Source: Pseudomonas delhiensis (GTDB taxonomy: Bacteria > Pseudomonadota > Gammaproteobacteria > Pseudomonadales > Pseudomonadaceae). From it: a stretch of DNA of 64,000 bases. The DNA is taken from contig NZ_FZPC01000002.1 in NCBI RefSeq assembly GCF_900187975.1, forward strand, positions 124,001 to 188,000, written 5' to 3'. The notes beneath the pieces were generated by a model. That model saw only the letters and a program-made list of their open reading frames with translations, did not search any database and was not told where the DNA came from. Both the position numbers and the translations under genes were made by a program. Positions 17,854 through 26,485 of this stretch are shown one piece after another. Positions within the stretch are counted from its first letter, which is position 1. Every line of letters begins with the position of its first letter.

Positions 17854-19674
17854 ATGACCGGCAAAGACACCGCAGAGCCCTCGAGCCTGAAGATCTACTT
17901 CCGCCTGCTCACCTACGTGCGGCCCTACTGGGGCATGTTCGCCCTGAGCATCGTCGGCTTCCTGATCTTCGCCGCCACCCAGCCGATGCTGGCCGGCATC
18001 CTCAAGTACTTCGTCGACGGCCTGACGCACCCGGACGCCAAGCTGTTCCCCAACGCCCCCTGGCCCTGGCTGCGCGACCTCTCGCTGCTCTACGCGGTGC
18101 CGCTGCTGGTGGTGCTGATCGCGGTCTGGCAGGGCATCGGCTCCTTCCTCGGCAACTACTACATCGCCCGCGTCTCCCTGGGCCTGGTGCACGACCTGCG
18201 GGTGGCGCTGTTCAACAACCTGCTGACGCTGCCCAACCGCTATTTCGACAGCCACAACTCCGGGCACCTGATCTCGCGCATCACCTTCAACGTGACCATG
18301 GTCACCGGCGCCGCCACCGACGCCATCAAGGTGGTGATCCGCGAAGGCATGACCGTGGTCTTCCTGTTCCTCTCGCTGCTGTACATGAACTGGAAGCTGA
18401 CCCTGGTGATGGTCGCCATCCTGCCGGTCATCGCCCTGATGGTGACCAGCGCCAGCCGCAAGTTCCGCAAGCAGAGCAAGAAGATCCAGGTGGCCATGGG
18501 CGACGTGACCCACGTCTCCTCCGAGACCATCCAGGGCTACCGCGTGGTGCGCAGCTTCGGCGGCGAGGCCTACGAGCGCGAGCGCTTCCTCGACGTGAGC
18601 CGGGAGAACACCGAGAAGAACCTGCGCATGAACAAGACCTCGGCTATCTACACGCCGATGCTGCAACTGGTGATCTACAGCGCCATGGCCGTGCTGCTGT
18701 ACCTGGTGCTGCTGCTGCGCGGCGACGCCACCGTCGGCGACCTGGTGGCCTACATCTCCATGGCCGGCCTGCTGCCCAAGCCGATCCGCCAGCTCTCGGA
18801 GGTCAGCTCGACCATCCAGAAGGGCGTGGCCGGCGCCGAGAGCATCTTCGAGCAGCTCGACGAGAAGCCCGAAGTGGACCACGGCAGCATCGAGAAGGAG
18901 CGCGTGCAGGGCCGGCTGGAAGTGAAGAACCTCAGCTTCACCTACCCGGGCAGCGAGAAGCGCGTGCTCAACGACCTCGACTTCAGCGTCGAGCCGGGGC
19001 AGATGGTCGCCCTGGTCGGCCGCTCCGGCAGCGGCAAGTCGACCCTGGCCAACCTCATCCCGCGCTTCTACGACCACAGCGAGGGCAAGATCCTCCTCGA
19101 TGGCGTGGACGTCGAGGACTACCGCCTGCCCAACCTGCGCAAGCACATCTCGCTGGTCACCCAGCAGGTCAACCTGTTCAACGACAGCGTGCTCAACAAC
19201 ATCGCCTACGGCGACCTCGCCAGCAAGCCGCGCAGCGCGGTGGAGAAGGCCGCCGAGGACGCCTTCGCCCGCGAGTTCATCGACCGCCTGCCCGAAGGCT
19301 TCGACACCGAGGTGGGCGAGAACGGCGTGATGCTCTCCGGCGGCCAGCGCCAGCGCCTGGCGATCGCCCGCGCGCTGCTCAAGGACGCCCCGGTGCTGAT
19401 CCTCGACGAGGCCACCTCGGCGCTGGACACCGAGTCCGAACGGCACATCCAGGCCGCCCTGGAGAAGGTCATGGAGGGCCGCACCACCCTGGTGATCGCC
19501 CACCGCCTGAGCACCATCGAGCGCGCCGACCTGATCCTGGTGATGGACCAGGGCCACATCGTCGAGCGGGGCACCCACGACGAGCTGATCGCCCTCAACG
19601 GCTACTACGCGCGCCTGCATGCCAGGCAGTTCGCCGACGAGCCGGCCGAGGACGGCATCGGCGAGTCGGCCTGA
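17854..19674 (+). CDS. msbA: Lipid A-core ABC flippase
   Basis: A 606-residue half-transporter that flips lipid A-core across the inner membrane. An N-terminal six-helix membrane domain (about 25-340) is followed by an ATPase domain with Walker A GRSGSGKSTL, signature LSGGQRQRLAIARAL, Walker B VLILDEATSALD and the switch His in AHRLST. It acts as a homodimer. It sits within the LPS block and is followed immediately, with no gap, by the Mig-14-like gene, so the two are likely co-transcribed. Confidence 0.95.
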   Translation: MTGKDTAEPSSLKIYFRLLTYVRPYWGMFALSIVGFLIFAATQPMLAGILKYFVDGLTHPDAKLFPNAPWPWLRDLSLLYAVPLLVVLIAVWQGIGSFLGNYYIARVSLGLVHDLRVALFNNLLTLPNRYFDSHNSGHLISRITFNVTMVTGAATDAIKVVIREGMTVVFLFLSLLYMNWKLTLVMVAILPVIALMVTSASRKFRKQSKKIQVAMGDVTHVSSETIQGYRVVRSFGGEAYERERFLDVSRENTEKNLRMNKTSAIYTPMLQLVIYSAMAVLLYLVLLLRGDATVGDLVAYISMAGLLPKPIRQLSEVSSTIQKGVAGAESIFEQLDEKPEVDHGSIEKERVQGRLEVKNLSFTYPGSEKRVLNDLDFSVEPGQMVALVGRSGSGKSTLANLIPRFYDHSEGKILLDGVDVEDYRLPNLRKHISLVTQQVNLFNDSVLNNIAYGDLASKPRSAVEKAAEDAFAREFIDRLPEGFDTEVGENGVMLSGGQRQRLAIARALLKDAPVLILDEATSALDTESERHIQAALEKVMEGRTTLVIAHRLSTIERADLILVMDQGHIVERGTHDELIALNGYYARLHARQFADEPAEDGIGESA

Positions 19675-20577
19675 ATGGCCCTGCTCGATCGCCTGCGCGT
19701 CGTCCGCGAGCGCGGCTGGACGCCCATCGACGCCGCGGCCTACGCCGAGGCCTGGCAGCGCTTCGGCGGCAGCGTGGCGACCCACCCGCAGGTGGTGGAG
19801 CGCCTGGCCGGCCTTGCCGGCATCCCGGTGCGCTACCTGGGCTGGGTCGCCGATGGCCAGCTGCGCGCCGCCATCCCCACCTGGGGCCGGCACCTGGCGC
19901 TGTCCAAGGAAGTGCTCAAGCGCGAAGGCAAGAAGGCGCTGTTCGACCTGGGCAACGCCGAGGTCATCCTGCCGGTCGCCGAGGACGCGCGCATCGCCCT
20001 GCGCCATCGGGTGCGCTACCTCTCCGAGCTGAACCAGCCGCAGGTGGCCGACGCCCGCCGGCAGGACGAGGAACTGGCGCTGAACCGCGCGCCGGCGGAC
20101 TTCTCCAAGAAATTCCGCTACAACCAGCGCCGCGAGCTGCGCCTGCTGGAAGAGGCCGGCGGCGTGCTGCAGCCGATGGACGAGCTGGGCCCGGCCGAGC
20201 AGGCGCGCATCTACGCCGAGCTGTTCCAGCGCCGCTGGGGCTTCGAGGTGCCGGGCAAGGCGCGCCTGGCCGAGGTGCTCGGGCTGATGCGCGAGTTCAT
20301 GCGCGGCTCGCTGGTGCGCCTGGACGGCGAGCCGGTGGCGATCCAGATTCTCTACCGCGTCGAGTCGCCGAAGTGGATCAGCGTCGAATACATCAACGGC
20401 GGCGTGGCCCCGGAGAACCGCGAGTTCAGCCCCGGCAGCGTGCTCACCCACGTCAACACCCAGCAGGCCTGGGCCGAGGCCGAGGCGCTGGGCAAGCCGC
20501 TACGCTATTCCTTCGGCCGCGCCGACCGCGAATACAAGGACCGCTGGTGCCACCGGGTGCCGGTGTTCCAGGTGTAA
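19675..20577 (+). CDS. mig-14: Mig-14-like GNAT-fold protein, antimicrobial peptide resistance family
   Basis: A 300-residue protein of the Mig-14 family, which in Salmonella and P. aeruginosa is linked to resistance to cationic antimicrobial peptides. Visible landmarks are GRHLALSKEVLKREGKKAL, FSKKFRYNQRRELRLLEEAG and a C-terminal FGRADREYKDRWCHRVPVF. The middle and end look like a GNAT-type acyltransferase fold (FemAB-like). The ATG directly abuts the msbA stop. In PAO1 I recall mig-14 lying on the other side of ssg, so its place after msbA is a local difference. Confidence 0.8.
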   Translation: MALLDRLRVVRERGWTPIDAAAYAEAWQRFGGSVATHPQVVERLAGLAGIPVRYLGWVADGQLRAAIPTWGRHLALSKEVLKREGKKALFDLGNAEVILPVAEDARIALRHRVRYLSELNQPQVADARRQDEELALNRAPADFSKKFRYNQRRELRLLEEAGGVLQPMDELGPAEQARIYAELFQRRWGFEVPGKARLAEVLGLMREFMRGSLVRLDGEPVAIQILYRVESPKWISVEYINGGVAPENREFSPGSVLTHVNTQQAWAEAEALGKPLRYSFGRADREYKDRWCHRVPVFQV

Positions 20578-20593
20578 CGGCACAACCCCGTCA

Positions 20594-20611
20594 TTCCCGC
20601 GAACGCGGGAA
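20594..20611. repeat. ATTCCCGC-type palindrome
   Basis: TTCCCGCG pairs perfectly with CGCGGGAA around two bases, in the context GTCATTCCCGCGAACGCGGG. This resembles the ATTCCC..GGGAAT short repeats widespread in proteobacteria. A degenerate relative is visible near 43796-43820. Confidence 0.6.
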
Positions 20612-20623
20612 CCCAGTGGCTGT

Positions 20624-20647
20624 GTAGGAGCGGACTCCGTCCGCGAT
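20624..20647 (+). repeat. Single REP before dnpA
   Basis: GTAGGAGCGGACTCCGTCCG plus CGAT: one REP arm with its own internal hairpin (CGGAC/GTCCG). The same arm recurs at 44055-44079, and in reverse at 43664-43685. Confidence 0.75.
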
Positions 20648-20664
20648 CGACCCCGGAGAACCCC

Positions 20665-22080
20665 ATGAGCGCCCGCAAGCAGCAACTGCTCAAGAAACAC
20701 CGCCGCAAGAAGCGCCTGGTGCTGCTGGCCGCCCTGCTGGCGCTGGTCGCCCTCGGCGTGTTCGCCCCCTGGTGGAGCCTGCCCCTGGCCGTGCTGCTGG
20801 GCTGGGTGGCCCACGAGGCCTGGTTCGCCGACCACCTGTTCTACTCGCCGCGCGACGACTACCGTTACGACTTCCCGGAAGGCCAGCTGAGCCTGCCGGC
20901 GTCCCTCGGCCCCCACGGCCTGCACGTCGCCACCGATGCGCTGCCGGGGGACCACGAGACGCTGCTGCTGCAGATCCGCGTCAGGGCCAACTGGCTGGGC
21001 CGCTGGCTCGACCCGCAGGTGCTGATCGAAGGCGGCGAGGGCATCGACCGCCAGGACTTCGAGCGCGGCGTGAACGGCGTGCGCTACCTCAACCTGTCCG
21101 GCCAGGGCGCGGCCCTGCGCGGTGGGCACCTGCGCATCCACGGCCGCCACTGCCGCCTCGACACCCAGGGCACCCTGCACGCCTTCCACAACCCGGACTA
21201 CGCCGAACGCCGGCTGATGGTGATCGCGCCCCACGCCGACGACGCCGAACTGGCCGCCTTCGGCCTGTACAGCCGCGCCGCAGAGGTGAGCATCGTCACC
21301 CTCACCCAGGGCGAGATCGAGGCCGGGCACTACCAGCGCCTGGGCCTGGACCAGGCCGCCGCGGCGCGCCTGAAGGGCCGCCTGCGCACCTGGGACAGCC
21401 TGGCCGTGCCGCTGTGGGGCGGGGTGCCGGCCAGCCGCTGCGTGCAACTGGGCTACTACTGCCTGCAACTGCCGGCGATGTGCGGCGAACCGGACAAGGG
21501 CTTCGGCTCGCGGGAGTCCGGCGAGAGCGACGTCCGCGACCTGCGCCGGCACAACCCGCTGAAACTGCCGGCCGACGCCGACGGCGTGCCCAGCTGGAAC
21601 AACCTGGTGGCGGACCTGGTGGCGCTGCTGGAGCACTTCCGCCCCGAGGTGCTGGTCACCCCGCACCCGCAGCTGGACCCCCACGCCGACCACGTGCACG
21701 CCACGCGGGCGCTGCAGGAGGCCATCCAGCTCAGCGCCTGGAAGCCGCAGACCCTGCTGCTCTACGCCAACCACCTGCACGACAACGACCGCTGGCCCAT
21801 GGGCCCGGCCGAAGGCGGCGTGGCCCTGCCGCCGTGCATCGAAGCGCTGCCGGCCGACGCCCTGTGGAGCCCGGCGCTGGACGCCGCCACGCGCCTCGAC
21901 AAGGCCCAGGCCCTGGCCATGCAGCACGACCTGAGCGTCCCGCTGCCGGCCAAGAAGCGCCTGCGCCGGCTGATCCAGCGGGCCCTGGCCGGGCGCCGCT
22001 GGCCGGCCAGCGGCGAGGACGAATTCTTTCGCAAGGCGGTGCGCCGCCACGAGCTGTTCTGGGTGCGCCCGCTGCGCTGA
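20665..22080 (+). CDS. dnpA: PIG-L/LmbE-family de-N-acetylase, DnpA-type
   Basis: A 471-residue protein with one or two N-terminal hydrophobic segments (about 18-52) and a PIG-L metal-dependent deacetylase domain from about residue 185. The zinc motif reads IAPHADDAELAAFG in place of the usual AHPDDE, and the second site is HPQLDPHADHVHAT. In P. aeruginosa DnpA affects LPS and fluoroquinolone persistence. GGAGAA precedes the ATG. It is separated from the mig-14 gene by repeat palindromes and from hldE by about 75 bp containing a candidate promoter. Confidence 0.82.
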   Translation: MSARKQQLLKKHRRKKRLVLLAALLALVALGVFAPWWSLPLAVLLGWVAHEAWFADHLFYSPRDDYRYDFPEGQLSLPASLGPHGLHVATDALPGDHETLLLQIRVRANWLGRWLDPQVLIEGGEGIDRQDFERGVNGVRYLNLSGQGAALRGGHLRIHGRHCRLDTQGTLHAFHNPDYAERRLMVIAPHADDAELAAFGLYSRAAEVSIVTLTQGEIEAGHYQRLGLDQAAAARLKGRLRTWDSLAVPLWGGVPASRCVQLGYYCLQLPAMCGEPDKGFGSRESGESDVRDLRRHNPLKLPADADGVPSWNNLVADLVALLEHFRPEVLVTPHPQLDPHADHVHATRALQEAIQLSAWKPQTLLLYANHLHDNDRWPMGPAEGGVALPPCIEALPADALWSPALDAATRLDKAQALAMQHDLSVPLPAKKRLRRLIQRALAGRRWPASGEDEFFRKAVRRHELFWVRPLR

Positions 22081-22120
22081 ACGACCGGCGCCCGGCGCGA
22101 GGCCGGGCAAGCGGCTATGG

Positions 22121-22126
22121 TATTAT
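22121..22126 (+). promoter_or_regulatory. Candidate extended -10 for hldE
   Basis: TGGTATTAT, an extended -10 pattern, lies 35 bp before the hldE ATG. No good -35 is visible. Confidence 0.35.
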
Positions 22127-22155
22127 CCGCGGCGATTTCGACCTGCGGAGTTCCC

Positions 22156-23580
22156 ATGAAACTGACCATGCCCCGTTTCGATCAGGCCCCTGTGCTGGTG
22201 GTCGGCGACGTGATGCTCGACCGCTACTGGCACGGCGCGACCTCGCGCATCTCGCCCGAGGCGCCGGTGCCGGTGGTGCGGGTCGAGCAGCATGAGGACC
22301 GCCCCGGCGGCGCGGCCAACGTCGCGCTGAACCTGGCCGCCCTGGGCGCCCCGGCCTTCCTGGTCGGCGTCACCGGCGAGGACGAGGCCGCCGCCAGCCT
22401 GGCCGACAGTCTTGGCGCGGTGGGCGTGACCACCCGCTTCCAGCGCATCGCCGGGCAGCCGACCATCGTCAAGCTGCGCGTCATGAGCCGGCATCAACAG
22501 TTGTTGCGGGTGGACTTCGAGGAACCCTTCAGGACCGACGCCCAGGCCCTGGCCCGCGAGACCGAGGCGCTGCTGGACCAGGTCCGCGTGCTGGTGCTGT
22601 CGGACTACGGCAAGGGCGCGCTGAAGAACCACCAGGCGCTGATCCAGGCCGCGCGCAAGCGCAACATCCCGGTGCTGGCCGACCCCAAGGGCAAGGACTT
22701 CTCCATCTACCGCGGCGCCAGCCTGATCACCCCGAACCTCTCCGAGTTCGAGGCCATCGTCGGCCGCTGCCAGGACGAGAACGAACTGGTGGCCAAGGGC
22801 CTGAAGCTGCTCGGCGACCTGGAGCTGGGCGCGCTGCTGGTGACCCGCGGCGAGCACGGCATGACCCTGCTGCGCCCCGGCCACCCGGCGCTGCACCTGC
22901 CGGCCCGCGCCCGCGAAGTGTTCGACGTCACCGGCGCCGGCGACACCGTGATTTCCACCCTGGCCGGCGCCCTGGCCGCCGGCGAGGACCTGCCCCAGGC
23001 CGTGGCCCTGGCCAACCTGGCCGCCGGCATCGTGGTCGGCAAGCTCGGCACCGCCGCCATCAGCGCTCCCGAACTGCGCCGCGCGGTGCAGCGCGAGCAG
23101 GGCTCCGAGCGCGGCGTGCTGGGCCTGGAGCAACTGCTGCTGGCCATCGAGGACGCCCGCGCCCACGGCGAGAAGATCGTCTTCACCAACGGCTGCTTCG
23201 ACATCCTCCACGCCGGCCACGTCAGCTACCTGGAACAGGCCCGCGCCCAGGGCGACCGGCTGATCGTGGCGGTCAACGACGACGCCTCGGTGGGCCGCCT
23301 GAAAGGCCCGGGCCGGCCGATCAACAGCGTCGACCGGCGCATGGCGGTACTCGCCGGCCTCGGCGCGGTGGACTGGGTAGTGAGCTTCAGCGAGGACACC
23401 CCCGAACGCCTGCTCGCCCAGGTGCGCCCGGACGTGCTGGTCAAGGGCGGCGACTACTCGGTGGACCAGGTGGTCGGCGCCGACATAGTCGCCGGCTACG
23501 GCGGCGAAGTGCGCGTCCTCGGCCTGGTGCCGAACAGCTCCACCACCGCGATCGTCGAAAAGATCCGCCAGAAGCGCTAA
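22156..23580 (+). CDS. hldE: Bifunctional heptose-7-phosphate kinase / heptose-1-phosphate adenylyltransferase
   Basis: A 474-residue two-domain enzyme that makes ADP-heptose for waaC and waaF. The kinase domain (1 to about 320, ribokinase/PfkB fold) has [12 protein letters not shown] and [12 protein letters not shown]. The adenylyltransferase domain (about 340-474) has [16 protein letters not shown]. The ATG at 22156 follows CGGAG at a suitable distance and gives the family length. It closes the LPS block; a palindromic repeat follows it. Confidence 0.95.
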   Translation: MKLTMPRFDQAPVLVVGDVMLDRYWHGATSRISPEAPVPVVRVEQHEDRPGGAANVALNLAALGAPAFLVGVTGEDEAAASLADSLGAVGVTTRFQRIAGQPTIVKLRVMSRHQQLLRVDFEEPFRTDAQALARETEALLDQVRVLVLSDYGKGALKNHQALIQAARKRNIPVLADPKGKDFSIYRGASLITPNLSEFEAIVGRCQDENELVAKGLKLLGDLELGALLVTRGEHGMTLLRPGHPALHLPARAREVFDVTGAGDTVISTLAGALAAGEDLPQAVALANLAAGIVVGKLGTAAISAPELRRAVQREQGSERGVLGLEQLLLAIEDARAHGEKIVFTNGCFDILHAGHVSYLEQARAQGDRLIVAVNDDASVGRLKGPGRPINSVDRRMAVLAGLGAVDWVVSFSEDTPERLLAQVRPDVLVKGGDYSVDQVVGADIVAGYGGEVRVLGLVPNSSTTAIVEKIRQKR

Positions 23581-23598
23581 CGCCGATATCCCCATGGA

Positions 23599-23636
23599 CG
23601 TAGGGCGTACAACCGTTCGCGGTTGTACGCCCTACG
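23599..23636. repeat. Family-B hairpin (CGTAGGGCGTACAACC) after hldE
   Basis: Two 16-nt arms, 23599-23614 and 23621-23636, are perfect reverse complements around GTTCGC. It lies 18 bp past the hldE stop and may end its transcript. Related hairpins are at 43861-43962 and 59222-59373. Confidence 0.8.
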
Positions 23637-23744
23637 TTTCCACTGACCCCTCTGCCATGCGTTCCCGGCAAAGCGGTCATGGTCCCCCCTCCGCCTCCCG
23701 GCGCATGATCCCCGGCATCCCATCCCCCCGTGGAGCGAGATGCC

Positions 23745-25028
23745 ATGACCACCGACGTGCAGGGCCGCGCCCTGGCCGTGCTCAACCGGGTGGCCCAGGC
23801 CGACTGGCCGGACCGCCTGAAGCTGCGCAAACCCTTCGAGAAGCTGCTCTACACCGGTAGCCGCACCGGCTTCCGCATGGCCAGCCAGCGTGCCGCCAAG
23901 CAAACCAAGACGCCGCGCAAGGTCGACCCGGACGGGCTCTTCGACCTGACGCTGTCCGACGAACAGCAGATGCTGGTGGACATGCTCGAAGGCTTCGCTG
24001 CCGAGGTGCTGCGCCCGGCCGCCCACGATGCCGACGCCGACGCCGGGGTGCCCGCCGAACTGCTCAACCAGGCCCTGGAACTGGGCCTGGCCTACTACGG
24101 CGTGAGCGAAGTGCACGGCGGCATGGCTGGCGAACGCACTGTGCTGACCAACGCGCTGATCGCCGAGGCCCTGGCCCGTGGCGACCTGAGCCTGGCCGCG
24201 GCGCTGCTGGTGCCGCTGTCGGCGGCCAACTGCATCCGCCGCTGGGCCAGCCCGCAGCAGCAGGCGCAGTGGCTGCCGGCGTTCGTCGGCGAGGACGGCC
24301 CGCCGCTGATCGGCATCGCCGTGGGCGAGCCGCAGTTGCTGGCCGACCCCGCGCAGCTGAAGACCCAGGCGCGCAAGCGCGGCCGCCATTACCTGCTGTC
24401 CGGCGAGAAGTGCCTGGTGGTACGCGGGCTGGATGCCAGCCAGTTGCTGGTCGCCGCGCAGACCGCCGACGGCCCGGCGCTGTTCCTGGTCGACGCCGCC
24501 GCCAAGGGCGTGGAGCGCCGCCCCGAGCCGGCCATGGGCCTGAAGGCCGCCGGCACCGCGCGCATCCGCCTGAAGGGCGTGAAGGTCGACGCCGGCCGTC
24601 GCCTGGCCGCGGAGAAATTCGACTACCAGGCTTTTCTCGACCTCAGCGGCCTGGCCTGGTGCGCCCTGGCCCTGGGTACTGGGCAGGCGGCGCTGGACTA
24701 CGTGATCGGCTACTGCAACGAGCGCGAGGCCTTCGGCGAGCCCATCAGCCACCGCCAGGGCGTGGCCTTCATGGTCGCCGACATCGCCATCGAACTGGAC
24801 GCCATGCGCCTGATGACCTGGCGCGCCTGCGCCCTGGCCGAGCGTGGCCAGCCGTTCCATCGCGAGGCCTACCTCGCCCGCCTGCTCTGCGCCGAGAAGG
24901 CCATGAAGATCGGCACCGACGCCGTGCAGTTGCTCGGCGGCCACGGCTTCACCAAGGAACACCCAGCCGAGCGCTGGTACCGCGACCTGCGCGCCCTGGC
25001 CGTGATGGCCGGCGGCCTGCACCTCTGA
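23745..25028 (+). CDS. Acyl-CoA dehydrogenase family protein (first of a pair)
   Basis: A 427-residue FAD-dependent acyl-CoA dehydrogenase-like protein. The N-terminal helical domain starts around FDLTLSDEQQMLVDMLEGFA; the C-terminal domain has YCNEREAFGEPISHRQGVAF and a GGHGFTKEHPAERWYRDLRA segment. It lacks the EGT motif that carries the catalytic Glu in many family members; its chain stops shortly after RDLRALAVMAGGLHL. The ATG at 23745 is preceded by GGAGCGAG; a GTG five codons earlier is an alternative. It is 11 bp from the second gene, so the two are probably an operon. Substrate unknown. Confidence 0.85.
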   Translation: MTTDVQGRALAVLNRVAQADWPDRLKLRKPFEKLLYTGSRTGFRMASQRAAKQTKTPRKVDPDGLFDLTLSDEQQMLVDMLEGFAAEVLRPAAHDADADAGVPAELLNQALELGLAYYGVSEVHGGMAGERTVLTNALIAEALARGDLSLAAALLVPLSAANCIRRWASPQQQAQWLPAFVGEDGPPLIGIAVGEPQLLADPAQLKTQARKRGRHYLLSGEKCLVVRGLDASQLLVAAQTADGPALFLVDAAAKGVERRPEPAMGLKAAGTARIRLKGVKVDAGRRLAAEKFDYQAFLDLSGLAWCALALGTGQAALDYVIGYCNEREAFGEPISHRQGVAFMVADIAIELDAMRLMTWRACALAERGQPFHREAYLARLLCAEKAMKIGTDAVQLLGGHGFTKEHPAERWYRDLRALAVMAGGLHL

Positions 25029-25039
25029 GGAGCGCCTGC

Positions 25040-26248
25040 ATGTACCTGGAAACCCCGAAGAAATTCCGTGGCCTGGTCAACCAGGCGCACCAGGTGGCGG
25101 AAAACTACCTGCGGCCGATCTCGCGCAAGTACGACAAGGCCGAGCACGCCTACCCCAAGGAGCTGGACCTGCTGGCCGCGCTGCTGGACGGCATGAACGC
25201 CGGCTCGCCGGACGCCGTGGGCGCCACCTCGGCCAGCAGGCGCAAGGGCGCGGCGGCGGAGGAGGGCGCGAAGAACGGCGGCAACCTCTCCGCCTGCCTG
25301 GGCGTGATGGAAATGTGCTGGGGCGACGTCGGCCTGCTGCTGGCCATGCCGCGCCAGGGCCTGGGCAACGCCGCCATCGCCGCGGTGGCCAACGACGAAC
25401 AACTGAAGCGCTTCGGCGGCACCTGGGCGGCCATGGCCATCACCGAGCCGGGCTGCGGCTCGGACTCGGCGGCCATCCGCGCCACGGCCACCCGCGACGG
25501 CGACCACTACGTGCTCAATGGCGAGAAGATCTTCGTCACCTCCGGCGCCCGCGCTGATGCCGTGGTGGTCTGGGCCACCCTGGACCGTGGCCTGGGCCGC
25601 GCGGCGATCAAGTCCTTCGTGGTGGAGAAGGGCACCCCGGGCATGACCGTCACCCGCCTGGAGAAGAAGCTCGGGATCAAGGCTTCGGACACCGCCTCCA
25701 TCAGCTTCAGCGACTGCCGGGTGCCGGCGGCCAACCTGCTGGGCAACGCCGAGATCGACGTGCAGAAGGGCTTCGCCGGCGTCATGGAGACCTTCGACAA
25801 CACCCGCCCGCTGGTGGCGGCCATGGCGGTCGGCGTGGCCAAGGCCTCGCTGGACCGCGCCCGCGAACTGCTGAAGAAGGCCGGCTGCCGCTTCGACTAC
25901 GCCAGGCCGCTGCTGAGCGTGTCCCACGCCGAGGCGACCCTGTACCGCCTGGAGGCGGAATGGGAGGCCGCGCGCCTGCTGACGCTGAAGGCCGCATGGA
26001 TGGCCGACAACCGCCAGCCCAACTCCAGGGAGGCCTCCATCGCCAAGGCCAAGGCCGGGCGGGTGGCCAACGAGGTCACCCTGAAGTGCGTGGAACTGGC
26101 CGGAGCCCTGGGCTACGGCGAGGACGAGCTACTGGAGAAATGGGCGCGGGACTCGAAGATCCTCGACATCTTCGAGGGCACCCAGCAGATCCAGCTGCTG
26201 ATCGTGGCGCGCAGGCTGTTGGGCAAGACCTCAAGCCAGTTGAAGTGA
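25040..26248 (+). CDS. Acyl-CoA dehydrogenase (second of a pair)
   Basis: A 402-residue acyl-CoA dehydrogenase. It has AITEPGCGSDSAAI (FAD/substrate segment), YVLNGEKIFVTSGA, and the C-terminal DIFEGTQQIQLLIVARRLLG with the catalytic-position Glu. A Lys/Ala-rich insert near residues 58-80 (SRRKGAAAEEGAKNGG) is unusual. GAGGAGCG precedes the ATG. It probably works with the adjacent dehydrogenase, either as paired subunits or in one short pathway. Order matches PA4995-PA4994 as I recall it. Confidence 0.88.
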   Translation: MYLETPKKFRGLVNQAHQVAENYLRPISRKYDKAEHAYPKELDLLAALLDGMNAGSPDAVGATSASRRKGAAAEEGAKNGGNLSACLGVMEMCWGDVGLLLAMPRQGLGNAAIAAVANDEQLKRFGGTWAAMAITEPGCGSDSAAIRATATRDGDHYVLNGEKIFVTSGARADAVVVWATLDRGLGRAAIKSFVVEKGTPGMTVTRLEKKLGIKASDTASISFSDCRVPAANLLGNAEIDVQKGFAGVMETFDNTRPLVAAMAVGVAKASLDRARELLKKAGCRFDYARPLLSVSHAEATLYRLEAEWEAARLLTLKAAWMADNRQPNSREASIAKAKAGRVANEVTLKCVELAGALGYGEDELLEKWARDSKILDIFEGTQQIQLLIVARRLLGKTSSQLK

Positions 26249-26267
26249 CCGGAGCAGCCGTTCACAT

Positions 26268-26475
26268 GTAGGAGCGCGCCCTGCGCGCGATTCGCAGGCA
26301 GGGCCTGCTCCTACGGGTGTTGTGTTTGCCGGAGGGCGTAGGAGGACCTTGTCCGCGATAGCCGGAGGTTTCGGCGCGATTCGCGGATGAGATCCGCTCC
26401 TACGCCATCCCACCCGCGCCATTCCGATGTAGGAGCGCGCCCTGCGCGCGAATCGCGGGCAGGGCCCGCTCCTAC
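26268..26475. repeat. Cluster of three REPINs after the acyl-CoA dehydrogenases
   Basis: Three inverted-repeat modules in a row: 26268-26314 and 26429-26475 are 47-bp units of the GTAGGAGCGCGCCCTGCGCG type, and 26338-26403 is a 66-bp unit of the GGACCTTGTCCGCGATAGCC type. The 26429 copy is identical to 43711-43757 and differs at one base from 59403-59449. The cluster fills the convergent gap to the minus-strand gene at 26486. Confidence 0.85.
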
Positions 26476-26485
26476 AGGGGTGCCT

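Noticed and set aside
17836-20451. Long minus-strand open frame opposite msbA and mig-14
   Set aside because: Antisense shadow of msbA, whose ABC motifs are complete; no ribosome site or family signature.
26249-26485. Small protein-coding genes in the repeat cluster
   Set aside because: Open frames here run through REPIN sequence and lack ribosome sites.
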